Assembly: GCF_003576595.1 (NCBI RefSeq) | Contig: NZ_NQOU01000001.1 | Coordinates: forward strand, 956,596 to 1,020,595 | From: Neopusillimonas maritima | GTDB lineage: Bacteria > Pseudomonadota > Gammaproteobacteria > Burkholderiales > Burkholderiaceae_B | Direction of reading: 5' to 3' | Length of the DNA: 64,000 bases | Shown here: positions 47,374 to 56,897 of the stretch, one piece after another | How the letters are laid out: every line of letters starts with the position of its first letter | Numbering within the stretch: position 1 is the first letter of the stretch | Position numbers and translations under genes: made by a program | Notes under the pieces: model-generated | Seen by the model: the letters and a program-made list of their open reading frames with translations, nothing else | Database searches by the model: none | Told to the model about the DNA's origin: nothing

Positions 47374-50367
47374 CTAGAACCGCCAGGCCAGTCTTGCCTG
47401 CAAGCCGTGATCCTGACTACCACCGCCAAACTGACCCGCATAACCCAGGCTCACCGTACTGTTCTCGGAAGCCGCAACCTCGACCCCTAATTCGGCAACC
47501 AGCGCGTCGCGCGACAGCGCCGCACCCGAGACGGTATAACCTGGGCCGGTGGCGAAACGCAACCGTGCTTCGGGCGTTAAGTCGCCCCACGCGCGTCGCC
47601 ATCCGATATTTGCCGTTAACAGTGTCGATGAAGCAGCATCGTCCGATAAGGCCATACGCGCACGCAAGCCCAAACGGGAAAAGGTAACGGCTTGACGACT
47701 CTGATCGCCCGAAAGTGCAACCGCACTACCGGACTCGTCGAACGCATCACGCGATAGCCAGACACGCTGAACGCCCCAGTACGGCTCCACGACTACATTG
47801 CCTTGTGATAGCGCATAAGCCAGCTCGGCAAACAACTGGGTAGAGGTTGCATTGGCTTTCGACTGCGCCTGCCCCAGGCCGTTATAAGCAATATTGCGCT
47901 TTGTATCGATCCGGTACCATGATTGCCCGATGCCGCCCCGAACGCTGAAACGATTGGCCGACCAGCCCAAGTAAGACATTAAATGATAACCATCGGTGTC
48001 GGCAGTGCTATTCCCGGCAGCGTTATAAGAAGATGTTGTCAGCCCCATCGATAACCCGGCATAGCCGCTCTGCCCGACCGGTGTATCGCCACCAAACAAA
48101 AGTCCGCCAAGCGAACGGGTCATACGTTGGGCATCCGCCGTGGCACCCAGACTGCCCCAGCTTCCCAATGCCTGCATCCACAGCTGATGCCGCTTTCCCG
48201 GTACGCTACGACTGACCTGCCCCAACGGCCCGCCGTAAGACGCTCCCATTTCGCGACTGAACAGTCGGTTGGTCGACGCCCGATACGGTGCGCCACTGGT
48301 TTCAAGCAAAGCACTTTGCGCTGACGCATAAATTTCGCCCGAAAACTGATCAAGCACATCCGGGCCTTGACCTGCATTCGGTAAAAGCACAAACTCATCG
48401 TAGGCGGCGCCGCCCAGGCCTTGCGCCGAAATAGCGGCGGCAGTCGCACGTTGGTTCCCCGTCTCTGCAACACTGGTGAACGCCGCATTATTGCGTCTAA
48501 CCTGTAAATTGAACGATGTACCGGACATCACCGAGCTCATATCGATAAACGCCCGGTTCAGGGCAGAGGTGTCGAAAAAACTACCCGCAGCCAGAGAGCC
48601 GGCAGAGAAGAACGAAAAGTCTTGGCCCAGTGCCCCGGCGCGCAACCCCAACACCTCGAGCTTGGCACCCTGGATATCGGCCGCGCCGGTTACGTTGACA
48701 CGATCAGACTGGCCTGTTTCATTGATCTCGATTTCGAGAACCGAGCCCGCCAACTGCTGATAGTTGCCGTCAACAGTTAACGTGCCAATCGAGTTACCCG
48801 GCGCTACACGGCCTGCAACAAGCGTGTCACCCACAACACCGCTCCCACCCAACGTGGCCTCCCCGCCAACGGTTAACTGCGCAGATGAAGCAATTGAACC
48901 GTTCACCACGAGCTTCCCACCCAGAATCTGAGTCGCCCCCGTATAGGTATTTTGCCCCGACATAACAAGCGTACCGGCACCGCGCTTTATCAAGCCACCA
49001 CTGCCCCGGATGTCGTTACTCCAGAGTGAGTTATATCCACGGGTATTAACATCGAACACGCTGCCAAAACCCCACGCGCCGAACTCTATGGGCCCTTGAA
49101 TCGCCGTTTTCAAATCGAGAAACCCGCGCCCATAAATACTCTGGTCAGCGTAAATCCCGGTGCTATTGGCGGTTGTCAAAACAACTTCGATAATCTGCTC
49201 CGCCGTCATGTAAGGAAACGCTTCCCGAAGGACCGCAACGGAGCCTGCCACGACCGGTGAAGCCATCGAAGTGCCGGCCATGTCTTTATATGTGCTGTAC
49301 GGATAAGTTGACCACAATTGGCTTTCATCGCTGGAATAGTTCACCGTATCCAGGAAATCTCCGCCGGGGGCGGTAATACACCACGCAGCAGCAGCCCCGC
49401 ACCGGTTACTGTAGCTGGCTATCTCGCCTTCACGGTCGGCCGAGACAACGACAATAAGCTTACCCCTAAGATCGGAAAAGTCCAGATTCGCAACACGCGC
49501 ATCAGAAGCCGAAATGTATGTCCAGGTTGATGGGTCCTGTACGTTGAAATCCAGACTATCATCAACAAACCTATACAAACCAGAAGCCGTATTGGCGGGT
49601 GTGATAAGCGGCAACAAACCTGCGCCTGAGGGTAAGGCTGCGGCATTCGGCTGATCCTGATACTCATTACCCGCCGCATAAACCAAAACGACATCGGCTT
49701 CAGCGGCCTCCATCAATACTTCATGCGTCGCCTCGGAATTAAACAATGCCGGTGTTGAAGTGGGTAATAATTGCCAAGTAGGGTTGGGCACCCAACGGCC
49801 ACCGTCGTCCTGTATGAATTTTTCGGCCGTAACGGGGCCGTAACTCCCATTCAATACCTGGGCGCCGTTTTCAGCAGCGTACAAAACGGCGTTGAAAGGG
49901 GCGTTTGCGGTGTAGCCATCGATCGCCCGTAGCGGCAACAAAGTGGCGTTATAGGCAACACCCTGCATGCCGAAGCCATTGCGCCCCGCCCCGGCCAACC
50001 CGGTGACATGCGTTCCATGGCCGGCGATTTCGCCATCAGGCTCAAGGTCACTGACATCGTATGGGCCGGCCAAATCGGAAAAATTACGTAATTTCGCTGA
50101 AATACGACCTGCAAATTCGGGATGATCAACATCCAGGCCACTATCAACAATGGCAATCAGCACCCCTTTCCCCGTGTATCCCTTTGCGTAAGCATATTGG
50201 GCATTAATGGGCAACAGTGCGCGACTAGCCAGAAACTCCGGCGTAATAAAAGATGAAGGCGAACCGGTGATGCCGGTTTGCGCCGCAATGGGTGCTGCGG
50301 CACCCATACTTGCCAGCGCCAAAACAATAGCCGCCCCAGCTTGTCTCCACGGGAAATTTTTTTTCAT
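47374..50367 (-). CDS. Subtilisin-family (S8) autotransporter serine protease
   Basis: A 997-residue type V secreted protease (ATG at 50367; a TTG nine bases upstream is also in frame). It has a signal peptide to about 32 (AAPIAAQ). The S8 triad is D75 in VDSGLDVDHPEF, H117 in GHGTHVTG and S367 in AGTSMASPVVAGS, with the oxyanion asparagine in YAAGNE. A passenger-associated repeat follows at about 450-570 (IKRGAGTLVMSGQNTYTGAT). The C-terminal beta-barrel (about 730-997) ends LAWRF with terminal Phe. It resembles SphB1/Ssp-type proteases that process other surface proteins; the substrate here is unknown. It stands alone. Confidence 0.93.
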   Translation of the reverse strand: MKKNFPWRQAGAAIVLALASMGAAAPIAAQTGITGSPSSFITPEFLASRALLPINAQYAYAKGYTGKGVLIAIVDSGLDVDHPEFAGRISAKLRNFSDLAGPYDVSDLEPDGEIAGHGTHVTGLAGAGRNGFGMQGVAYNATLLPLRAIDGYTANAPFNAVLYAAENGAQVLNGSYGPVTAEKFIQDDGGRWVPNPTWQLLPTSTPALFNSEATHEVLMEAAEADVVLVYAAGNEYQDQPNAAALPSGAGLLPLITPANTASGLYRFVDDSLDFNVQDPSTWTYISASDARVANLDFSDLRGKLIVVVSADREGEIASYSNRCGAAAAWCITAPGGDFLDTVNYSSDESQLWSTYPYSTYKDMAGTSMASPVVAGSVAVLREAFPYMTAEQIIEVVLTTANSTGIYADQSIYGRGFLDLKTAIQGPIEFGAWGFGSVFDVNTRGYNSLWSNDIRGSGGLIKRGAGTLVMSGQNTYTGATQILGGKLVVNGSIASSAQLTVGGEATLGGSGVVGDTLVAGRVAPGNSIGTLTVDGNYQQLAGSVLEIEINETGQSDRVNVTGAADIQGAKLEVLGLRAGALGQDFSFFSAGSLAAGSFFDTSALNRAFIDMSSVMSGTSFNLQVRRNNAAFTSVAETGNQRATAAAISAQGLGGAAYDEFVLLPNAGQGPDVLDQFSGEIYASAQSALLETSGAPYRASTNRLFSREMGASYGGPLGQVSRSVPGKRHQLWMQALGSWGSLGATADAQRMTRSLGGLLFGGDTPVGQSGYAGLSMGLTTSSYNAAGNSTADTDGYHLMSYLGWSANRFSVRGGIGQSWYRIDTKRNIAYNGLGQAQSKANATSTQLFAELAYALSQGNVVVEPYWGVQRVWLSRDAFDESGSAVALSGDQSRQAVTFSRLGLRARMALSDDAASSTLLTANIGWRRAWGDLTPEARLRFATGPGYTVSGAALSRDALVAELGVEVAASENSTVSLGYAGQFGGGSQDHGLQARLAWRF

Positions 50368-50394
50368 TATGGTCAAAAACTCAAAAACAGTTCG

Positions 50395-50420
50395 AAAAAA
50401 AGCCTCCCTTGCCGGGAGGC
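50395..50420 (-). terminator. Intrinsic terminator after the NtrX-like gene
   Basis: On the minus strand a GCCTCCC / GGGAGGC stem (50402-50408 with 50414-50420) with a five-base loop is followed by seven T residues. It closes the rsmB-DUF4390-ntrY-ntrX unit and separates it from the autotransporter gene. Confidence 0.88.
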
Positions 50421-50438
50421 GTAAAATCTGGAATAAAA

Positions 50439-51146
50439 CTAACGTGACTCAGACTGACGCCGCCGCGACGCGTCGATACCCAATTGCTTCAACTTGCGAT
50501 ACAAATGAGTACGTTCCAGGCCGGTGCGCTCGGAAACGCGAGTCATGCTGTGATTTTCGCGGCCCAGATGGTACTCAAAATAAATTCGTTCGAATTCGTC
50601 GCGTGCCTCACGCAAAGGCTGATCCAGCGGAATGCTGCTAAGCTGAAGCTGATGCGGGTCAAGCTCTAAAGCGGGCGCCGCATTTGTGACCAAATCAGAG
50701 ACGTCGGCTTGCCCCCCTCCGCCTGCCGGCATCGGCGCAGAAGCGGTCGTGGCTGCAGGCACCGATGCCGCTTTTGCCACAACAGGCCTTGCCAATGCGG
50801 CAGAAATCGTTTTCAGCAATTTCTGCAACGTGATGGGCTTTTCCAGAAAATCAACTGCGCCGATTCGCGTCGCCTCAACCGCGGTATCGACCGTGGCATG
50901 ACCACTCATCATAATCACCGGCATATCCAGCAAGCCTTGCGACCCCCATTCACGCAGCAAACTGACGCCATCCGTGTCTGGCATCCAGATATCCAGCAGG
51001 ACCAGGTCGGGACGCTTACGCGCACGAGCGGCACGCGCCTCTGCCGCGTTCTCTGCCAACTCAACCGTATGCCCTTCATCGTAGAGAATCTCGGACAACA
51101 GTTCGCGAATACCTACCTCGTCATCAACCACCAGTATTCTGGCCAT
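50439..51146 (-). CDS. NtrX-like response regulator without a sigma-54 AAA+ domain
   Basis: A 235-residue regulator. The receiver domain (1-118) has D8/D9 and phosphoacceptor D52 in LLDIWMPDTDG, and K103 in DFLEKPITL. An Ala/Pro/Gly-rich linker (about 119-160) follows, then a Fis-type helix-turn-helix (about 178-225, SERTGLERTHLYRKLKQLG). NtrX of most proteobacteria has a sigma-54 ATPase (GAFTGA) domain in the middle; here it is absent. It follows the NtrY-like kinase by ten bases, which makes it the likely partner. It should bind DNA without activating sigma-54. Target genes are unknown. Confidence 0.9.
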   Translation of the reverse strand: MARILVVDDEVGIRELLSEILYDEGHTVELAENAAEARAARARKRPDLVLLDIWMPDTDGVSLLREWGSQGLLDMPVIMMSGHATVDTAVEATRIGAVDFLEKPITLQKLLKTISAALARPVVAKAASVPAATTASAPMPAGGGGQADVSDLVTNAAPALELDPHQLQLSSIPLDQPLREARDEFERIYFEYHLGRENHSMTRVSERTGLERTHLYRKLKQLGIDASRRRQSESR

Positions 51147-51156
51147 AAAACTTCAC

Positions 51157-53541
51157 CTATATTTTTTCGGCATTATCGTACCCTTGCGCCGCTTCGTCCA
51201 GCGCAGCAGGCGTATCCGCCAATCGTGCAAACAAAATCGATACCCGCGCCCCGCCTTCTCGACGATTGGAGACATCAATGCGACCGCCATGTTCCTCGAT
51301 GATTTTCTTGACAATCGCCAACCCCAAACCCGTACCCGATGATTTGGTGGTGACGTACGGCTCAAAAACCCGATTCAAAACCTGTTGCTCGAAGCCTGGC
51401 CCTGAGTCGGACACCGTAAGGCGCACTGCTTTGGACCCTGTCCCTGTTTCATCCGTTCGTGAATACGTTAATTTGGTTTGAACACGAATTTTAGCCTCAG
51501 GATCATCAACCAGGGCAATGGCATCGCGCGCATTGGCCAACAGATTATGAATCACCTGACGCAATTGCGTTGGATCACCCTCAATACCCGGCAACCCCAA
51601 CTCCAGCTCCGCTTCAATTCTGACATGTCGCGGATCATCACGCAAAGCGCCGACGCTCGGATCCCAACCATAAAGCGTTAACACTTCAGACACCAGCGCA
51701 TTGAGGTCAAGCATTTGCATCTGAGCCGGTGGTGTTCGCGCGTACTCCCGAAAATCGTCAACCATTTTCTTGAGCGAAGCAACCTGATTAACAATTGTAT
51801 TGGTCGAACGCTCCAGCATGGCCGCATCCGTTTCACCAAGACGCGGTGCCAGCTTCATGGCTAAACGTTCAGCCGACAACTGAATAGGCGTCAGCGGATT
51901 CTTGATTTCATGCGCCAGACGTCGTGCAACCTCGCCCCAGGCAACCGTGCGATTGGCGGATATCACCTCGGTAATGTCATCGAACACAACCAGATACCCG
52001 TTTCCACGCCCATCAATCGACAAATGCGTCCCTCGCGCAAGCAGGGTGACCACATCATGACGTGATTCGTGGTTGGAAGCCCCCTCGATTTCAAGCTCGA
52101 ACTGTTGCTGCCAATATGGCTTTTCGGACTCAACCGCTGCGTGAGCAGCAAACGCATCACGAATCAACTGCGACAATTTAAAAGCCCCGTCCACGGTTTC
52201 CAAAGGACGCCCTTTCACCGAGCGCAAATCGACACGCAAAATAGACTGCGCACCCTGATTGAACAAGGTCACCCGGAACCCTTCATCGAATACCAATACG
52301 CCCGACGACAAATGACTCAGAATGGACTCAAGGTAGACATTTGAACGCTCGAGCTGATGGCGGTTTCTTTCCACCATTTGACGCGCCTCATCCAACTGCC
52401 GCGTCATGGCGTTGAAAGAGCGCGTTAATTGTCCTACTTCGTCGCGCTCAGGCGGCTCGGGCAGTGGACGGTAATCCCCCACACCCACAGCCTGGGTTCC
52501 CGCCGCCAGGCGCAGCAATGGCCGCACCAAACGACGCGAAACGCCCAGCGCAACAACAATGGCGGCGAATACCGCCAACACCAGCGCCAGCGTAAGCGTA
52601 ATGCCATATAACTTACGCAAACCCAAGCGCGATAAGGCGAGCTCCTGATAATCACGAAAACCTTGCTGGACCTGGTCGGCATTACGCGCAATCTGCTCCG
52701 GCACCGGCTGAACAAACTGCAACCATCGCACATCAGGCGCGACACCCAACGCTGCGGAACCGCGATCGATACGCGTAATGGGTACCACCACCCGCAAAAA
52801 CAACCCCGTATGCCGGTCATTACCCAGTACAGAGGCATCGTTCATATCTTCAGACTCGGCGGCTGCGTAAGATCGGGCAACGCGCAACTGACTTAACACG
52901 TGAGGTGAAGGCCCGTCGGGAATCAACTTGCCGTAATCGGATGTTGAAAAGGCGACCAATCGACCACTGCCGGAAAAGATCATCGCCTCGGCCACACCAG
53001 CTTCCTCACGCAAGCGCGACACTAACAAAGTCATGTCGGCGTCGTTTAGGTCGTGCAACTGACGGGCGACCCCCTGGGCCTTTGTTTCAAGCTCTTGCAA
53101 CTGCTGGTCCAACACAACCCGCGCCAGACTCAAGCCCGACTCCAGCGCACTATCGACCCGTACGTTGAACCACGATTCGATTGAGCGCGACATGAACTGC
53201 ACAGACAAAACATAAATCAGTGCCCCCGGCAGGACACCAATTAACGCGAATGACAAGGCAAAACGCGCCGTTAAACGGGCGCCAAACTGTCGACGTCGAA
53301 TTTGCCGTATTAATCTGACAGCCAACACTAGAACCCAAAACACCAGGCTCAGAGCGAATATGCCATTAAGCGCCAGCAATAGGTCGTAATATTGTGCATA
53401 ACGGGTTGCGTTACCCGTTGACCACGCCAAGAGACCGAGCAACGCCAACGCGCTGATCACAGCGACAACCAGCGCTACACGCGCGACCCATCTCACGGCT
53501 TTTGAACCGGCGGGGAGATTGAGAAACGAAAGTCTTTCCAT
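51157..53541 (-). CDS. NtrY-like sensor histidine kinase
   Basis: A 794-residue membrane kinase. It has four hydrophobic segments (about 17-41, 53-78, 92-114 and 312-335), an extracytoplasmic region (about 120-310), HAMP (about 335-388), PAS (about 400-525), HisKA with H544 in RRLAHEIKNPLTPIQ, and HATPase motifs NLLANARDAI, DSGPGFEQQVL and GTGLGLAIVKKI. The topology is that of NtrY. Its start overlaps the DUF4390 gene by 49 bases, suggesting translational coupling. Confidence 0.92.
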   Translation of the reverse strand: MERLSFLNLPAGSKAVRWVARVALVVAVISALALLGLLAWSTGNATRYAQYYDLLLALNGIFALSLVFWVLVLAVRLIRQIRRRQFGARLTARFALSFALIGVLPGALIYVLSVQFMSRSIESWFNVRVDSALESGLSLARVVLDQQLQELETKAQGVARQLHDLNDADMTLLVSRLREEAGVAEAMIFSGSGRLVAFSTSDYGKLIPDGPSPHVLSQLRVARSYAAAESEDMNDASVLGNDRHTGLFLRVVVPITRIDRGSAALGVAPDVRWLQFVQPVPEQIARNADQVQQGFRDYQELALSRLGLRKLYGITLTLALVLAVFAAIVVALGVSRRLVRPLLRLAAGTQAVGVGDYRPLPEPPERDEVGQLTRSFNAMTRQLDEARQMVERNRHQLERSNVYLESILSHLSSGVLVFDEGFRVTLFNQGAQSILRVDLRSVKGRPLETVDGAFKLSQLIRDAFAAHAAVESEKPYWQQQFELEIEGASNHESRHDVVTLLARGTHLSIDGRGNGYLVVFDDITEVISANRTVAWGEVARRLAHEIKNPLTPIQLSAERLAMKLAPRLGETDAAMLERSTNTIVNQVASLKKMVDDFREYARTPPAQMQMLDLNALVSEVLTLYGWDPSVGALRDDPRHVRIEAELELGLPGIEGDPTQLRQVIHNLLANARDAIALVDDPEAKIRVQTKLTYSRTDETGTGSKAVRLTVSDSGPGFEQQVLNRVFEPYVTTKSSGTGLGLAIVKKIIEEHGGRIDVSNRREGGARVSILFARLADTPAALDEAAQGYDNAEKI

Positions 53542-54071
53542 GGTGTCATGACTGACCAGGCACTGCTGTTAAATGCGTCCACGCGCACAGGTCGGGGCAA
53601 TCGGGAGGTATCCAGACGCAAACGAATCCGCCCTTCATACTCTTCATCGGGATCAAACAAATCGGTGCTGCCAACGGCCCAGCCCCTAATATGTTTTACA
53701 AACGACAAGGCATCATCAAACGTATCTTCAGGCAAAGTTAAATCACCTACGCTAACCCGCCACTGCTGGGTTAACACGTTATACGACAATCTCCAGGAGC
53801 GTTGCTCGTCGACTAACACTTTGTCGAACCACCACCAGCGACTCGAGACGATTTCAAGATCGGCGGTGAAATAAAGCGGCACCCCTTTTTCAGCCGCATT
53901 GCGCAACTCACCAGTTACCTCAATGTCTGCATTTGCATCAATGTAAAGCCGGCCATCGCGCACGATGGGTTCAACACTGACAAATTGCGTTGACTGAGCA
54001 AATACAGCCCCAACCGACACCATGAAGGCGACGATGATAAAAAGCAGGGGCCGATGAAATAGTGCGATCAT
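53493..54071 (-). CDS. DUF4390 domain protein
   Basis: A 192-residue exported protein with a signal peptide (PLLFIIVAFMVSVGAVFAQ) and the DUF4390 body (RNAAEKGVPLYFTADLEI, SRWWWFDKVL, YNVLTQQWRVSVG). No enzyme motif is seen, and the function of the family is unknown. It sits between rsmB and ntrY in the same direction, a conserved place in betaproteobacteria. Being periplasmic, it could be a sensor partner of the NtrY extracytoplasmic region; this is only inference. Confidence 0.85.
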   Translation of the reverse strand: MIALFHRPLLFIIVAFMVSVGAVFAQSTQFVSVEPIVRDGRLYIDANADIEVTGELRNAAEKGVPLYFTADLEIVSSRWWWFDKVLVDEQRSWRLSYNVLTQQWRVSVGDLTLPEDTFDDALSFVKHIRGWAVGSTDLFDPDEEYEGRIRLRLDTSRLPRPVRVDAFNSSAWSVMTPWKDFRFSISPPVQKP

Positions 54072-54092
54072 AAAAGCAGTATTGTTGACGAC

Positions 54093-55436
54093 TCACACGC
54101 GCTTGGCAAACAGGGCGAAGAAAAAACCATCGTATAACCCTTTGAGACCGTCGTACGGCTCGGGAAGCAACTGCCCCGGCGATGGCAGCAATTGGGCGTC
54201 TGAATGGGTACCCTGAAAGTGGTCGGCCTGCAATACACCCTCTTCGGGAAATACTGAACACGTTACGTAAAGCATCCGCCCCCCGGGTTTAACGGTTGTC
54301 CATAATGCGTCAAGTATGCTTGCTTGTAAAGACACTGTCCGGGCAATGTCGGCTTCTCGACGCAACCAGCGAATGTCAGGATGACGCCGCACAACGCCGG
54401 ATGCAGTGCAGGGAACGTCGGCCAAGACCCGGTCAAAATGGCGGCCATCCCACCAAGCATCTAAATTTGCGGCATCGGCACGCTGCAGAGTAACCTGCTC
54501 AGACATGAGCGACAAACGATCCAGATTTGCGCCGACTCGGGCCAGACGATTTTCATCAACATCAAGCGCGCATAAATTCACATCAGCCAACTCCAGAATA
54601 TGTGCTGTTTTCCCGCCCGGGGCGGCACAGGCATCCAACACCCGCATGCCGTGTTGGGCGCCTAACAAAACGGCCGCCCGCTGAGCAGCGGCATCCTGAA
54701 CCGAAAAAAGCCCACTGCTGAAACCGGGCACTTGCTCAACCGGCCTGGGCGTTTCCAACAACACCGCCGCGCCTTCGATAACGCGCGCACTCAAACCGGC
54801 TTGCTCCAGTTTTCCTACAAATGCATCCGGTGCAATCTTGCGTGCGTTCACTCTTAACATCATGGGGGCCGGAACATTCGCCGCCTCGAGAACCGATTGC
54901 CACGCTTCGGGGTAGGCTTTACGCAACCGCCTGATCCACCAATTAGGATAATTCCAGCGCGCCTGAGGGTCATTCGACACCGCATTTCGAACCACGTCCC
55001 GCTCGCGGCCGTAACGCCGCAAAACACCATTGAGCAATGCTTTAAACGGTTGTAAACGACGCTGCGACGACACCGCATTCACAGCTTGATTGACAACAGT
55101 ATGTGGGTCATACACCGGCCAGTGATCAGGAATCGCTTGCCCTTTTTTACGTGCGTCCTGCGCCGCCATCGACGTTTCAAGCAGGCCAATTGAAACCAAT
55201 AACAAAGCGTGGAACAAGGCGTCTGGAGGCGTTCGGTTAACCATATGCCCACCAACTGCCTGCGCCAACCCCAACTGACGCATACTGTGATAAGCCAGTG
55301 CCTGCGCGGCCGCACGCCGGTCTCCCGACGTTTGTGCCAGACTTTCAGTTAACGACTGACCCGCCATAACCGCTTGCACATTTCGGGCGGCAGCCATAAT
55401 TAAATCGGACAAGGGAAGTGAAGATGAGTCGGACAC
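54093..55436 (-). CDS. rsmB: 16S rRNA (cytosine967-C5)-methyltransferase RsmB
   Basis: Methylates C967 of 16S rRNA. It has about 447 residues. The N-terminal NusB-like domain (about 10-140) is followed by a Rossmann methyltransferase with VLDACAAPGGKTAHILEL, the catalytic cysteine in ADVPCTASGVVRRHPDIRW and the second cysteine in YVTCSVFPEEG. The start is uncertain: GTG at 55436 is chosen, with TTG at 55445 and ATG at 55397 as alternatives. It is the first gene of the unit leading to ntrYX. Confidence 0.93.
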   Translation of the reverse strand: MSDSSSLPLSDLIMAAARNVQAVMAGQSLTESLAQTSGDRRAAAQALAYHSMRQLGLAQAVGGHMVNRTPPDALFHALLLVSIGLLETSMAAQDARKKGQAIPDHWPVYDPHTVVNQAVNAVSSQRRLQPFKALLNGVLRRYGRERDVVRNAVSNDPQARWNYPNWWIRRLRKAYPEAWQSVLEAANVPAPMMLRVNARKIAPDAFVGKLEQAGLSARVIEGAAVLLETPRPVEQVPGFSSGLFSVQDAAAQRAAVLLGAQHGMRVLDACAAPGGKTAHILELADVNLCALDVDENRLARVGANLDRLSLMSEQVTLQRADAANLDAWWDGRHFDRVLADVPCTASGVVRRHPDIRWLRREADIARTVSLQASILDALWTTVKPGGRMLYVTCSVFPEEGVLQADHFQGTHSDAQLLPSPGQLLPEPYDGLKGLYDGFFFALFAKRV

Positions 55437-55566
55437 GCGAAGCAAACCTGGTTTAGTTATGTGTTAAGCAATTTAGCCTCTATTATCACCGCCATTCGCA
55501 GTTCCCGCGCCGTCGCAGTAAAATCTCTTTTTTTGTCAAAGCCTTAACAGGCTTCAAGAGGTTTTT

Positions 55567-56883
55567 ATGAATTCCCCCAAAGTCGGGTTCGTCAGCCTGG
55601 GGTGCCCCAAGGCGCTGGTCGACTCCGAACGCATTCTTACTCAATTGCGCACCGAAGGCTACGCAATCACGCCCGATTACGACAACGCCGATGTCGTGGT
55701 GGTGAACACCTGCGGATTTATCGATAGCGCCAAAGCAGAGTCTCTCGACGCCATCGGTGAGGCAATCGCAGAGAATGGAAAGGTCATTGTGACAGGCTGC
55801 ATGGGCGTTGAAGAGTCCGTTATTCGGCAAGTACACCCGGCCGTTCTGGCGGTCACCGGCCCCCAGCAATACGAGCAAGTGGTACAGGCTGTCCATGAAG
55901 CCGCACCGCCGAATATCGAGCACGACCCTTATCTCGACCTTGTGCCTCCTCAAGGCATCAAATTAACGCCGCGTCACTACGCTTACCTGAAAATTTCAGA
56001 AGGCTGCAACCACCGCTGCAGCTTCTGTATTATCCCCTCGTTGCGCGGGGACTTGGTCAGCCGCCCTATTGGCGACGTACTCAGCGAAGCCAAGCGCCTG
56101 GCCGATGCCGGCGTTAAAGAGCTCCTGGTTATTTCGCAAGACACCAGTGCCTACGGCGCCGACATGAAGTTTCGTACCGGTTTCTGGGACGGGCGCCCCA
56201 TAAAAACCCACATGACCCAGCTTTGCGAGGCACTGGCGGAATTCGGCATCTGGGTGCGTCTGCATTATGTTTACCCCTATCCGCACGTGAATGAAATCAT
56301 CCCACTCATGGCGCAGGGAAAAATTCTGCCTTACCTGGACATCCCATTCCAACACGCCAGCCCACGCGTTCTTAAATTAATGAAACGCCCCGCTTTCGAC
56401 GACAAGACACTGGCTCGGATTCGTGAGTGGCGTCAAATATGCCCGGAACTCACAATACGCTCAACTTTTATCGTCGGGTTCCCCGGCGAAACGGAAGAGG
56501 ATTTCGAGTATTTACTTAATTGGATGACCGAGGCCCAACTGGATCGCGTGGGCTGTTTCCAATACTCACCGGTAGAGGGTGCGAAAGCCAACGAACTGCC
56601 CGACCTGGTTCCAGACGAAATCAAGCAAGACCGTTGGGAACGCTTTATGGCTCACCAACAGGCTATTTCCACGGAACGCCTGAAACAAAAAGTCGGCAAG
56701 GAAATTGATGTGCTGATCGACGAGATGGAAGAGGAAGGCGCCATTGGAAGGTCGAGCGCCGATGCCCCGGAAATCGACGGGAATGTGTATGTCACCACCG
56801 ATCGCACCTTAAAGGCCGGTGAAATTGTCAGAGTACGCATAACCGACTCCGACGAGTACGACCTATACGCCGAAACGCTGTAA
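55567..56883 (+). CDS. rimO: Ribosomal protein S12 methylthiotransferase RimO
   Basis: Radical-SAM enzyme that adds a methylthio group to Asp88 of ribosomal protein S12. It has 438 residues. The N-terminal cluster cysteines are C13, C49 and C78. The radical-SAM cluster is C147, C151 and C154 in [16 protein letters not shown]-terminal TRAM domain (about 370-438) follows. AGAGG lies five bases before the ATG. It is opposite to its neighbours rsmB and fmt, standing alone between them. Confidence 0.96.
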   Translation: MNSPKVGFVSLGCPKALVDSERILTQLRTEGYAITPDYDNADVVVVNTCGFIDSAKAESLDAIGEAIAENGKVIVTGCMGVEESVIRQVHPAVLAVTGPQQYEQVVQAVHEAAPPNIEHDPYLDLVPPQGIKLTPRHYAYLKISEGCNHRCSFCIIPSLRGDLVSRPIGDVLSEAKRLADAGVKELLVISQDTSAYGADMKFRTGFWDGRPIKTHMTQLCEALAEFGIWVRLHYVYPYPHVNEIIPLMAQGKILPYLDIPFQHASPRVLKLMKRPAFDDKTLARIREWRQICPELTIRSTFIVGFPGETEEDFEYLLNWMTEAQLDRVGCFQYSPVEGAKANELPDLVPDEIKQDRWERFMAHQQAISTERLKQKVGKEIDVLIDEMEEEGAIGRSSADAPEIDGNVYVTTDRTLKAGEIVRVRITDSDEYDLYAETL

Positions 56884-56897
56884 CAAAGCCCGTTGGG

